Below are positions 24,901 through 37,622 of a stretch of 64,000 nucleotides of DNA, piece after piece. Below the pieces are notes generated by a model. The model saw nothing but the letters and a program-made list of their open reading frames with translations. It was not told the DNA's origin and did not search any database. The DNA is taken from the NCBI GenBank assembly GCA_016987375.1, contig PJRA01000274.1:1173916-1237915 (forward strand), given 5' to 3'. Made by a program: the position numbers and the translations under genes. The DNA comes from Brachionus koreanus. Lineage: Eukaryota; Rotifera; Eurotatoria; Ploima; Brachionidae. Numbering within the stretch: the stretch's first letter is position 1; every line of letters starts with the position of its first letter.

Positions 24901-25710
24901 ATTCAGCAGCCTTAAAAAAGATTTTCAAATAAATTTAGTTAGATTTTCAAAAATACATCTGAATTATCCAAGTCAGTATTGTCACAAAAAATTCTTGGTA
25001 CACCATTCTGCTCCGAATTCGAATCATTTAAATAAATACTATCATAAATAACAGTTTCAGGAGGAACTATCTAAATTTTAGAATTAAAAAAGTATCTTGA
25101 TTTTCTAAGACTTTTACTTCATTTATTGAAATGAAATAACCACAATCATCATTGAAAAATGGAGATTGAGTATTCGCACTTACTACAACAATATTAGCTA
25201 TCAAATAAGCCTGGAAAATATAAAATATTATTGAAAGTAAAGGATTTAAAAAAAAAATACTGATTGTTTTATTAGTCCGGAATCAGTTGCTACAATGGTA
25301 AATTGATACTTTGTCTTTGAAAATTTTAGACAAACTTTTTTAATTAATTTTATTTTAAAATGGTTACTTGTCTATAAAACGGAGAGAATAGGCTTACACT
25401 TCCCGTACTAGCATTTATTTTGAAAAAGCCATTTGAATCTATTAGAGAGTAATTAATTGGATATGCTTCCTTATTTGTAGATGCAGTAACAATCAAAATT
25501 TCTATAAAATTTTTAGAATTTTTTTAAAATTAAAATTGTTTATAATATCTAATTCTTTTTAAAATTACCAGTATTTAAAGGAATGTTTTCATACAAGACA
25601 ACATTTTCTGCTTTTTTTATAGTGTTTTCAGAAAAAATCGGTTCTGTTTTAAAAATTGGAGATTGCGAAATCAATATTAAGTAGAAAATAATAGTATTAA
25701 CATCAAGCAT
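18905..25710 (-). CDS. Divergent cadherin with membrane-adjacent domain
   Basis: Predicted single-pass cadherin of about 1783 aa in 21 exons, in gene order: 25569-25710, 25398-25501, 25261-25371, 25118-25210, 24957-25070, 24776-24910, 24617-24724, 24025-24567, 23342-23976, 22929-23289, 22750-22876, 22420-22691, 22000-22377, 21752-21934, 20977-21699, 20696-20921, 20396-20647, 20168-20332, 19398-19689, 19214-19346 and 18905-19159. Phases agree throughout. ATG at 25710 gives a signal peptide. About ten cadherin-like repeats are marked by SPIF, APVFEF, SPYFEN, RPIF, PPIF, YPIFEFP and LPRFE starts, but the DxNDN calcium linkers are nearly all lost. A region over exons 19-20 matches the membrane-adjacent part of the plus-strand cadherin. 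The helix follows at about 1725-1750, then a tail of about 34 residues. Exon borders are hand-set. The junction after 22750 has two in-frame solutions. Confidence 0.72.
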
Positions 25711-25758
25711 TGTTAGTAATTTTAGAAAAAACAAAAAAAAAACGATACCAACTGACAC

Positions 25759-26643
25759 AAACTTAATGCTTAATTGCTATAACTCGGTCATGTGTCCAGG
25801 ACGTCATTATTAATTTATCTATTCTTGATTAAAAAAAAAGATAAAACAGAGGCGAACAAATGAACCATTTCAAACAAAATTGCCTCTAAATTTATTCAGC
25901 TTCAATTATTTTTATCGAAGTTTGTAATATTTATGAGCAATTGTTTTTATTTAGATCACTAATTAAGACGAAATTATCTAGATTTTAATAATATTTATAA
26001 AAAAATTTTTTTTTAATTTTTATTTAAAAATGATTAAAAATATTAGTTTTGAAACAATTATAGGTTTGTTATTAAAGTAATTGAAGTAAAAAAAAAATTA
26101 ACCTGAATAAATGTTGAAAAATCATTACATAGTTTTTTATTAGGTTTTAAATACCACATTTTGCAGCTTGATTCAATATAAAAAATACTTTTGAACTAAA
26201 CCGGATAAAAATTTAAAAATAAAAACAACCTTCAGCTCATTAAATTCATTATTAAGCTAAATTTTTGTCTTTTTCGAAAGAAGGATTTTGAAGTTCAACA
26301 CTAATAGAAGGTATATTCACACTAATGGAAGCATAACTTTGTGACTGTTTGATTAATTATTTATCAAATTTAGATTTGCTTCCAAGATTCGTTCGCCAAT
26401 TGTTTTTAGCAGCTTTGTATTTCAACGGATAATTGGACTTAAAAATAAAGTAAAAATTATTTGAATTTTTTTTCAATATAATTAACTGATTGTACAGAAT
26501 TTATTTTTACGAAATATTTAAAATTTTTCACAACATTAAATATTATACTAATAACTTACTTGGATCAAATAATTCCAAAAGTTACTTAACAGTTTATTAT
26601 TTTAAATATTTTAAAAACTAAAAAAAAAAGAAAATTTTGACAA
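25759..26643. other. Intergenic region, cadherin 5' / CAMTA 3'
   Basis: This segment separates two genes transcribed in the same (minus) direction. It should carry the CAMTA 3' UTR and the cadherin promoter. A short minus-strand frame at about 26357-26438 was considered as an extra CAMTA exon and rejected on phase. Nothing else was seen. Confidence 0.45.
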
Positions 26644-29600
26644 TTACCTTTGAGGGAGCTTTTTTTGATCCATATTTTGATTTGGGTAAAATTGAGTAAA
26701 ATCAAAATTTTCAACAGAATATGTATCCTGAAATGGAATTGAATTTAATTCTGAGTTATCAATTGTAAATTGTTTTTCGTCAATTTCCACTGAATCACTA
26801 AGAAAAAAAATCATTTTTCTTAAAAGTGAAAATTTATTTTTTTTTACTTTTCAAAAAATTTAAAATTTTTTTCATTTTGATTATTAATACAAGGTTGATT
26901 TATCAAATTTGAAGCGCTTGATTTTCTATTTAAACAAGCTGATATTTTGTTTGAATGATTTGTTGAAGCTGGTGAAAATCTGGAACTTTGTCTCACATTG
27001 ATAAGCTTTCTAGCAACTTGTTTTTGATTCAGAAGCTGTTTACTGTTATCATTTTGTAGCATTGGTTGGTTCTCTTCGTTAGGAGAAAAACTTGAAAATT
27101 CACCTATGGAAGATTCATCAATCAAATTGTGGTTATATGGCTGATAACCATTCATAATTTTATTGTTAGTTCTGAATTTTGGTGAATTAATAGATGTTGA
27201 TTTGTAAGCACGGTATCTTGTTTGTATCTTTACTGCTGCTTCAGTGTATTTATGTAAATTTTCATACTAAAAAGAATTAAATTGATAATGTTATTATAAA
27301 AAAAAGACGTGATGATTCGAAAAATTTACTAGTTTAAAAGAAAATATCTAATTTATTGTTAAAATTTGAGACAACGTCTATACAACAGCTCCAATAATTA
27401 AAACTAATACAAAAAGATATTTTTTTTTAACGATTATGATTAATGAAAATTATTTATGTGACATTTTTTATTGGATTTAGCTTATTGAAAAATTATGTTG
27501 GAAAGTAAATAGTAAAACAGGAACAGAAAATATCGGAAATAATTACTTTTTCAATTAAAATAAATAGTATAATTCTCTGAAAAATGTCTACTCTGATATT
27601 TTTTAATAAATTAAAACTTAAACTTAAAATTTATTAAATCAGATTTATTTATCTATCTCTAAAAATTTTGATAAAAAAAAATTATCTTTTAAATTTGTTT
27701 CAAAATAAAGTTCGAAACTACTTTATAAGCATTGAAAAATATCTAATGTGTCTTAACACTTTTTTAAATTTAAGATCTTTTTCAACAATGTATTGGTGCT
27801 TTTAAATAATTATCTAAAATTGGAAGTACTGAAATTTCCTTACTTGTTTATAACGTCGATAATATTTCTGAATAATACATGCTGCTTCATACTGACGATT
27901 TTCCTCACCTTCTCTTGGTACATTTTCATAAAATTCATCATGATTTTGTGAGCTCAAATTCGACCTTGCAGTTGATAAATCTGAAAGAAGAGAAGACATA
28001 GATGATGAAGAAGGATAAACTTGAGAGATTTCATCATAATTTTCTGTAATTTTTCCCTGAATGTCTTCCACTTGGATTGAATTTTTCAAATCCAATCTAA
28101 TTTTTTTCTTTTTCCTCATTACATATCTTCTGTATGCGTTTTGGATGACTAATGCCGCTTCGTATAGCTCACGTTGTTCGTCATCTGTCAAAGTGAGCTG
28201 AGAAAATCCTTTTTCAATAGCATTTTTATAATAAACTGATGAAGATGATGCATGAAAATACTGGCAAAATTCAGCAGTGCTTGGTGTACAATCAATATGA
28301 AAAGAGCCAGAGCCAATTGACTCATCTCCAGGACTATCATCTAAACTTTGTTCATTGTTTAAATGCTTTGTTAAATCATATTGATAAGAAACAGATGTTG
28401 TTGGACTAAGTGAGGATCTAGTCGAAGATGAATGGCAGCTATTTAGACAAAATTTCGGATCCGAACAACTACCCTCATATCCCTCATCAAAACTAGTTGA
28501 ATTTCTGTGAATTAAAAACTCTTTTGTATTCTCATTTTCGAAAAATTGAGTTTTGGGCTGCATCAAATTTGAACTAGAGTATCTATGAGACTTAATTTTA
28601 TGAGGCATTGCTGCGATTATGTTATCTGCTAGTGCTTTAATTTTTTCATCTTGATCATCGCTTGGACGACATGGTAGTATTGAAGCTGAAATAGGTTCCA
28701 TGAAATCATTCTCAAAATTAATAAAATTATTCAAATCAACATTTATTGATGGCTTATCATTATTTAAATCATTAAAATTAGTATCTTCAGATAATAAACT
28801 GGACAAGTCTCCTAAATTTTCAATAAAACTAAAATTCTCGTCCATTACAGCATTAATGTTTGGGCTTGGCAATGAGTTTAAATCTTGATTAGTTATTGAA
28901 AATGGAATAATTTGTTGCTTTATTTTTTCTATTGACTCTTGTTCAAGATTTGAATTGACCATTTGACATCTAAATTCGGCTTGAAGTTTTTCAATTTTTT
29001 CCATTAGAGTATTATTTCCGTTTAATTTACATAATTCAACTATCTTATCATGATCTGCGGTCCATGAAATGAAATTTTTTTTACTCAGATTTTGCTCAAA
29101 ATGCCACGTATACAAAAAAATAACCAAATCAAAATGCTTATTTAAAAGAGCTAAATATGTGGGTGTATAACCGTTCAAATCAGTTGATGCCAAATTTAAT
29201 TCACTAATTAAAACCGAATATTTTCTATCTGATTGATAAATATTTTTTAATTTTTCACAAATTGAGTAGGAGCCGATTTGAGCACAAAGATGAAGAATGG
29301 TTTTATGTTCACTAAGAAGACTGATATCGTAATAAAAATCAAATGGAAGCTGTGCTTCAGCACATGATTTTTCGATAATGAAAAATACTTTCTCTTCAAA
29401 GCTTAAATGTTTGCAGTTTTCGTGGAAATACAATTCACCCAGATTCAGTTTTAGTTGCTTAGATATCAAAAGAAGCTTTTCCATAATTTGAAATTGTGTC
29501 TTGTAAACTTAAAATTTTTATTTGATTGTTAGATCTTAGTTTTAGGATAATAAAATAAGAAATAAAGCTAAGAATATTAAAATTAATTAGACTTTTTTAA

Positions 29601-31531
29601 TAATTCTTTTAATACAAACATTTCCGAATGGTTTGAAGATAAAATAAAGTTTAAATAAATTAATTTAAAAAAATTTTTTTAAATACCTTTGAATCCTAAA
29701 AAATATCAATTATTTTTAAACTAAAGAAAACAAAATTTTTGCTTATTTAAACTTTTAGTTGGTAATTATATCATTTTTCGAATTAGATAAAATAAAAATA
29801 TTATTTTTTTAGAGAAACAATGAAATAAAATTATCTAAATAAAGAATTTGTTAAGTCTTGATATTCCTATCAGATAAATGAACTTTTTGAAGTCAGCACT
29901 TTAAAAAAATGCAAAACAAATACTAATACAAATTTTTCGAAATCTAATTAGATTCAATTGGAATAAAAAAAACTGTCAAACACTTTTTTCAATAATTCAA
30001 TAAAAAATGTAAAAAAGGACAAAAAAATTTTAAAAACTAAAATACATCTCTTTGAATTGAAAATATTTAACTATAAATAGGCTAATATTTTTAATATTCA
30101 AATAAAAATTGCATAGCTTTTTTGGATTTAAAATTTAGACTAATCAAAAATTAAATTAAAAGTAAAATTTCAAAATCTAGATAAAATTTAAGCTTTTTTC
30201 TATTAAAAAAAAATATTAAAATTACTAGTAGAATTCTCTGGCTTTCTAATTTCAAATGGTATAGGTTCACAAATTGGAGACTCATTGTACAAGATTACAA
30301 TTTCTGTGTGAAAGCTCATTAGGTTTTTATTTTCAAAAACAAAATCAAAATTTGGTAGTACACATTCAAATACATTTGAATTAAGCTTTTCTAGAATAAT
30401 TTCTTTCGAACAGATGAATAATTTAAATCTAGAATTTGGTTCAATGGCAATTTCAGACCAATTAGCTATGAAAAAAATCTTTTCTTCGGCCTAAATTCGA
30501 CAAAAAGTTTAAAAAAAAAAAGTCTTAACAAAATTTACATCTGAACTACAATGATAAGTTGAAAGTTGGATACTCAATTTGATGGCATCATAATTTTTAG
30601 CTTGATTTTGATTCTCTTGATTTTGAATATGTTCGTCTTTAGTTTGGTCCAAAAGATCATTTAAATCTTGACATATTAAGTTAACTCTAAACGACGTCAA
30701 ATTAACTTTGTCATTAAAAAAAATTTGATCCAAAAAATCTTTCAAAAAAGACTCGGGATTCTGATAAAATGGCTTGAAAGTAAGACTGTGATAATTTTGT
30801 TTGAAATGTTTTAAATTTTCTTTTAAAAAAATTTGACTTAAATAATAAGGCCATAACATTGACTTTATTTCGGTTTTCAGCTCTTCGGTATTGAGACCAT
30901 TTTCTTCCGAATTATTGACCAAATGACCCAAGTTTAAATTGATGTAACATTCACCAGTTTCGTTATTTGGCGTTTGTAAATAGTGAACTAGAACAAAGTC
31001 TGGCTTATCTATAAGCCAATAGCATCGTCTGTGAAAAGTAGGAATTATAGAAGAATGTGAATAACAACCATAAATGCAATCTACTCCATTTATTTTTAAA
31101 TACATTCGGTCCTCTCTCACCGAGTTGGCTCCACCAGTTTTTCTTCTTTTCCAATTAAATCCATCTTTTTTGAAATTTTTGACTTTGCGCCGATCGAACA
31201 TAAGTACCGAACCATTTCTCGGCTTTTGGACTACTTCATCTGTAAACCAATAACTCAGTTCTTTACGTGTTAGCTCATCATTGCCAAATAAGTACCTGCA
31301 TTTGCTCAATATGTTAAAGATCTCCTCATTTGTGTGCCATTGATTGAGCCGATGAGTAGAAAATGGTCGATCGACTGACAAATTTAGGACTTGATTATTT
31401 TTAAATAGTGCAGTTGATTCGTCCTCCGATTTGGCGATGAAAAAAAAGTTGGAATTTTCGCCACCAAGCGAAACTGACATATTTTCATTTAGCTTGATAT
31501 TTTGACTCTTTGGCAAAATATTACGGGTCAT
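26644..31531 (-). CDS. CAMTA: Calmodulin-binding transcription activator
   Basis: Five exons: 30539-31531, 30226-30490, 27844-29507, 26848-27266 and 26644-26797, phase-consistent, about 1164 aa. A CG-1 DNA-binding domain spans roughly residues 65-195, with hallmarks WHTNEEIF, NGSVLMFDRRKV, DCIYGCYSHS and PTFHRRCYWL, plus a basic nuclear-signal-like stretch (NWKRRKTGG). A weak IPT/TIG-like segment (exon 2) follows, then ankyrin-like sequence (TILHLCAQIG, GYTPTYLALL). Three IQ motifs bind calmodulin: AALVIQNAYRRYVMRKKKK, AACIIQKYYRRY and AAVKIQTRYRAY; the third opens exon 4. This is the classic CAMTA order. CAMTAs are nuclear, calcium/calmodulin-responsive activators, and in animals they act mainly in neurons. 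The protein is compact, close in size to the nematode homologue. A short out-of-frame ATG lies seven bases before the start. Confidence 0.93.
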
Positions 31532-32214
31532 TTTTCATCTTGGAAATTGTTCTACTCACAAGTAATTAACCCCAAAAAATAACTAGTTTGAAATATTTTC
31601 CAATCTAACTTTAAACTAAATTATAAAAAATAAAATAAGAACCTAAAATTATAATAAATTTTGATAATTTACTTATATGGCAAAAGATATCAGAATCGGA
31701 TTAATGAGTTAAAATAAGTGAGCGCCCATATGGAAATTGAACTAAGCTAATATTTGGTATTAAACTCTAATGATCTGTAAAAGATTTTTCTTAAAAACCA
31801 ACTTCTATTGGCTTAGGCCTTCCAAAAAGAACTAGAAAATAAATCAAGTTTGAATAATTTCTTTTTATTTAGAATGAAATTATTTGATAGTTTCGATTTC
31901 AAATTCTTGTAATATTATAATAAAACAATTATGATTTTTATATTTAAGTTTGATCAATGAATGAACCCTGACATTTTCAGGCATACTTGTTCTTTCATTT
32001 TAAAAAATACTATTTTGACCTGCTACATGTTTGAATTAGAATTTCAGATTTTTTTTTAAATGAATTATGTAAAAATTAAAAATTTAAATTGTTGAGGTTA
32101 AAAATCGATAAAATTCTAGGTTTTGAACAAAACGTTTTTTATTTTCAAATTTTAATTTACATCTTAAAAGCTACTTAAATGAAATAACAGTAATTATCTA
32201 AAATTATCAATGCT

Positions 32215-32232
32215 GTTGTTGTTGTTGTTGCT
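32215..32232. repeat. (GTT)n microsatellite
   Basis: About six GTT units follow ATGCT in the CAMTA-PALS1 intergenic region. It is short and probably unremarkable. Confidence 0.65.
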
Positions 32233-35134
32233 GAAATCTCTTAAAATCAATTAAAATAACAATAAATTATTTTTTTAAAACCAGTTTCAATTTACTTATC
32301 TCAGTCTAAACTAACAGACTAATCAAAATAATAAATTGCTATAGCACTTCTCTATTAAGGAAAATTTCGACTGACTCATTTTATTTTAAATTTAAATAAG
32401 TGTTTGATAAATTATTACAAATTAAATCATGATAATTTTTTTTCATTAAATTTCAATTCAAAACTAGTACTTCGACGATGGAGTCTACAGATGGAACATA
32501 TAGAGAGAACATTTTGATATTTTTTGTTTATATGTAAGGAAATAACTGTTACTTTTAAAATCGAAAATAAAACCTTTTAGCAAATTTTCTCTATTTATTT
32601 GACAAAAATAAAGAGTTAATAAAAGCTTTTTCAAACATTCTGAGTAAAAAAATTTTCAATAATTTAGATCAATATTCGCATGCAAACAAATTTTTAATTT
32701 AGTTATTAAATTTTAATAAAAAAATGGTCTTTTGTTGTTAAAATTTTAATTTACATAAATTCCCTGGGATATTCAATTAATTTGAAATTTTTCTTTCATT
32801 TAAGTTATTGACAGCTACAAAAATCCACAGTCATAATTTTAAAAATTTTGAAAGATTCAAGCTTTTAAGTTAGAACAATTAATTAATTAAATCCTTTTCG
32901 TGACAATTATTTATTATTAACTAAGCTAAAAAATAAGAATCTAACAACTGTTTAAAAAACGGAGCGAATATCTAAATTAAAAGCAACGATTCTGTAATTA
33001 AATAATAGGCTAAATTAAGGAAACAATACACACGATTCCTATTTAAAATAATTTTGGTAACCAAGCAAATTTTCTTTTTCAAACAAAAGATTAAGGAAGT
33101 TTTTCCCTTTTGATTAGTGTTGAATATTTCCTTTGATTATTTAAAAAGGAAATTTTGATTTGTTTCTATTATTGTTCGTCATTTTACTATATAACATTCA
33201 ATTACATTTTATTGACTAAATGCTTTTAATACCTAAATCTTTTGATACTTCAATAATTATTTCAGTAAGCATAGAATTTCAAATGGAAATAATCAATTTT
33301 ATATATTTTTTTTTGTAATTTTAAAACAGTTCAAAAAATTACATATTAAAAATCAAAACAATCTGAGGAAAATTTAAGATCAATTAGTGAATTAAGTTTT
33401 ATTTTTTTAATTCTTCAATTTTTTTATCAAAATTATTTAAATTATTTAAAGTTTAGTATACATTTTCTTCATTTCTAAATGGCAATTTATCAAATTATTT
33501 TTTTATTATTTAGCATTTTTCATAAAAAATTATATTTGAATAGAAAATTTTAAGTGCTTGAAAATTTCTAATTACCCAAATTATTTTTTATTTCTTAATA
33601 GGAGTACATTTTGATTCGAAAAATTAGAATATTTAAGGTTTATAATAAAATATTTCACAATTTTTTAAATATTTCTCATAAAATTCTCAATCAAAGTTTC
33701 AGTTTTAATTTTTATCTTACAAAATTATAATTTCAACAATTTCAATTTTATAATAATTCTATGAAAACATTTTTGACATTATTCATCTTCTAAATTTGAT
33801 TTTCGTTTTGGATGAGACAAAATTTTTTGAATTTTTCCGATTAAATAAATTGATAATACGATTTGTATTTTTCAAATAAATGATTAAATCTTAAATGCAT
33901 TTGTTTATGATCATGTGATATATATTTAAATAGTTTTTCAATTTAAAGCAGACTCGAGCGTAAAATTTCCAATTTTAATTAAGCTTAAAGAAAAATAAAA
34001 GGATTACGAATGAAAAAGCAAATACTTTGAAAAATAAAAATTTTTAATTGGTAAAATTGAGTGAGTAATTGTTATTTTATTAAGCTTTTAACCCCAAAAA
34101 TAAAGCTTTAATTTATATAAATTCATTTCTTATGAATACCTAAATAATTGAGAACCTAAAAATTTTCACTCAACCCAACTTGATCCGAAACATAATTAGA
34201 AAAAGTGAATATTTTAAAAAACTTTTTATTGAGGACAGTTTAGAAAGTATACATGGTAGACCTAGTTTAAATCGAGCATGACTCGTCTAAATACTTAAGC
34301 GAAATTGAAATTAATTTTCACATTTGTCAAGCTAATATAATAATTTAAACCATTCAGTTTCAAGATGTTAATTTTACCGTAAAAATTAATTAAGCTTTTT
34401 GTGTGTTTAACAAAAAAAAAGCATATTATTCTTTATATTTTTTAAAAATTTTTATTTTAGCCTTTCATGTCACTGAGAAAGCTTTGTTACCTTGTAGTGA
34501 AATTTATTCCACATTGGCTTTTATTTAAATCAATATTTTCAAAATGAAATAATCATCAAGTCCAATATATAGAACTAAAATTAAAATGATATTAATAATT
34601 TATCAGTTTTAAGAAGTTAAATATGTTTGTTTATTAGCACTGTTGGAAAATAAAATTTTCTTATGCAAGTTTGTTTTTAATAAGATAAATTTTTCTTTTA
34701 AATTATGCAATCCATTTTAAATGTTGCATTGATTGTTTAAACCGCTAATAATTAATCAAGTCAGTGGAGTTAGAAGTATTTGGCATATGTTGATTTATGG
34801 CAATAAATTAACTAAAGATCATGGTATTTCGAGATATTTAGATCTCTTTGGTCTTGTCACTTTTAATAAAAATCAATTACGATTATAAACAAAATTGTTT
34901 TCTTAGTTTTCTATTTTTATATTAGAAACTAACTTTCTTAAAAATCCAGTTTTTCCTATGACGCAAATCATTGTAACTTTAGCTAGCGCAGTATCAATTT
35001 TAAAATTATGATAAAATAAAATATTAATCAAGGTTACCTGGCTTTAGAGTCGGAAAAATCTATCGCACTAGCAGTTTCTCAATCAATCTAGCTAGCGGTT
35101 TTGTTTAGCTAAATTATGTGCTTAAGTAATTTCT

Positions 35135-35149
35135 CTCTCTCTCTCTCTC
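35135..35149. repeat. (TC)n microsatellite
   Basis: About seven TC dinucleotides stand out from the surrounding A/T-rich DNA, roughly 530 bases before the PALS1 start codon. Confidence 0.7.
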
Positions 35150-35670
35150 TAAAATTCCTAAGAGATATAATTTTTCAATTTTCCCTAAGTAACTAAAAAA
35201 ATTAACAGAGATAATTTAACTAAAGACTCTTGTTGAACAATCCACATAAATCAATTTCCTACAAGTACACTAGAATCTATTTTTTAAGTATTTAACTAAT
35301 TTGGTTTTAACTTTTTTTCTACTAATGTTGATATGGCCTACTGAGATTTATTTTTTAAAATTAAAAATTGTCTTAGTTCATATTTTGTATCAAATAAATA
35401 AATTATAATAATAATGTTTACCTTGGCTAAGCAAATACAACACAATAAACGAAAAAGGTATATAAAAATAAAAATAATTTTTACAAACTATTTATTATAA
35501 ATCCTATATGACGAATAATAGTGACTGAACTATTGAACTCAACCCAAAATTAAAAAAATAATTTTAATTAAATTTTTTAGAATTGAAAGGTAGCATATTG
35601 ACATATAGCTGCCGAACTAATTTTTTGTTCTCTAGTTTAGAATATATGTATATTAAATCTAATTAAAGTG

Positions 35671-37622
35671 ATGCCAATTCAAAACAATTATGTACAACCA
35701 GACTATACTAGCAGGGAGCCACAGCAATTTGGTGACAATCAACATTTTACCGCAACGGCTCATAGATACATTTGCAATAATTTAAGCAATTTAGCTGACT
35801 CAGTCGAACCAAACAAACAAGATTTTAAATTTCTTCAAGTTTTTCTTAATAGTCCTGCTTTGAAAGAGCTCATAGATGTAGGAAAAGTATAATAAATCAA
35901 ACTAAAATAAATTTATAGATTTTTTTAAGTGCTTTGATACCATTGTAAATACTCAAGATGTGAGTTTACAACCAGACAATAAAGATAACATTTCTTTGAT
36001 TAAATCTGTTTTAAATGATCTTGAGCCGATATCGACTCAAAATCGAGATGCAGCTGAGCTTTTTAAAATTCTCCTATCATTAAATGTTAAATCATTGATT
36101 GAGGCTCATGATACAATAGCTGAGCAAGACTATGATAATGATGAAAATATATTAGAGAGTATTTTGAAAAAGCAAGATCAAGAATTAGAAAATGAAGGTC
36201 CGGATGAGCTTTCTCAGCTTCCGTACTATGCTAGCCCTCCCATTGATGCCATTCGCATGATAGGCATTCGTAAAGTTAATGATGAACCATTGGGCATTAC
36301 TGTTCGAATAAATGAGAATGGAGATTTAGAAATAGCTCGGATTATGCACGGTGGCATGATCGACAAACAAGGCTTATTACATGAAGGTGATATAATTAAA
36401 GAGGTTAATGGCCACTCGGTATCCACACCTGAAGAATTACAGGAAAAATTAAAAGAAGCTAAAGGAAGTATAACTCTCAAAGTAGTGCCATCTTATTATG
36501 AAATTCCATTGGCATCTCAGGTCTACATGAAAGCCTTGTTCAACTATGATCCGAATAAAGATAAACTTATTCCAGCTAAAGCAGCCGGTTTAACTTTTTT
36601 TGAAGGCGATATTTTACAAATAATTAGCCAAGAAGATATACATTGGTGGCAGGCAAAAAATTTAAAGACTAATCAGAAAGGTCTTATACCATCGCTTTAT
36701 TTGGAAGAGAGGAGAAAAGCATTTGTGCCGCATGAGCACAATTTTTCACAATCGTCATGGGTATGTGGTCTGATAGATCGTAAGAAAAAAAAGAAAATTT
36801 TGTTCAGTGCTAAGGATCACGCAATATTAGATAAAGCTGATCTAAAACTTTATGAAGAAGTGGCTAGTATGCCTCCTTTTCAGCGAAAGAGTCTTGTTCT
36901 AATCGGAGCAGAAGGAATTGGCAGACGTACTCTTAAAATTAAACTAATGAATTTAGATCCAGACAAGTTTGGTATAACAATACCTCGTAAGTAAATTCAG
37001 AAATATGTTTATTTAAATTTTTAAGCTAATTAAAATAATCGATTTTTTTCTAAATATAAAATTAAAAATATTTTTTTTTTTGTTAGATACCTCAAGGCTT
37101 ATGCGCGATAATGAAGAAAATGGTCGAGGATACTTTTTCGAAGATCGACAAGCAATGGAGGCAGATATTAAAAAGGGAGAGTATTTAGAATGGGGAGAAT
37201 ATAATGGCAATTTGTATGGTACCAAGTTAAGTACAATTAGACAAGTGATTCAAACGGGAAAGATGTGTATAATAGACTGTTCGCCAAAAGCTTTGAAATT
37301 GCTAAGCAATCAAGAATTTATGCCCTATATTGTATTCATTAAATGTCCACCTACAGTTGATGATTTATATTCAATGAAATTGAAAAGTTTGAACCCAAGC
37401 AAATTCAAAAATGTTACAGTTAATCAATCTATATTGAATATTGACGAAAGCGAATTCTTTTCAGTTATAGAAGACAGTGAAACGATTGAAAGAGATTATC
37501 ACGCTTATTTTGATCTGACCATAATGAATGAAGAAATGGGTCGTTGTTTTAACAGTCTCGTTGAGGCTATTGATGCTCTCAAAGCTGAACCTCAATGGGT
37601 ACCTGTAAACTGGCTTTACTAA
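35671..37622 (+). CDS. PALS1: PALS1/Stardust MAGUK polarity scaffold
   Basis: Three exons: 35671-35886, 35930-36986 and 37087-37622, phase-consistent, 602 aa. Domains run as in MPP5/PALS1: an L27 region (QVFLNSPALKELIDV, then a second L27-like helix set to about residue 140), PDZ at about 181-262 (GITVRINENGDLEIARI, DIIKEVNG), SH3 at about 270-337 (ALFNYDPNKD, DIHWWQAKN, LIPSLYLEE), a basic hook, and a guanylate-kinase domain from about 397 (LVLIGAEGIGRRTL, TSRLMRDNEENGRGYFF). In animals PALS1 links Crumbs to PATJ and Lin-7 at apical junctions; the kinase-like domain is not catalytic. The usual vertebrate protein is some 70 residues longer at its N-terminus, so further upstream exons are possible. 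The polyadenylation signal is AATAAA at 37672. Confidence 0.93.

Larger units (their letters stand above)
31532..35670. other. Gene-poor 4.1 kb between divergent genes
   Basis: This lies between the divergently transcribed CAMTA and PALS1 genes, so it should hold both promoters and perhaps untranslated or alternative 5' exons. I see a (GTT)n run at about 32215-32232 and a (TC)n run at about 35135-35149. No coding frame with recognisable similarity was found. Confidence 0.5.

Noticed and set aside
25711..25758. Extending the minus-strand cadherin start to 25758
   Set aside because: That position is GTG, not ATG. The ATG at 25710 yields a better signal peptide.
26357..26438. Minus-strand frame (starting SNYPLKYKAAKNNW) as a last CAMTA exon
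   Set aside because: Its acceptor gives phase 0 while the possible donor at the end of the previous exon leaves phase 2. The preceding exon already ends in an in-frame stop at 26644.
36226..36480. Antisense frame inside PALS1
   Set aside because: It is the shadow of the PDZ-coding exon, which explains its length.
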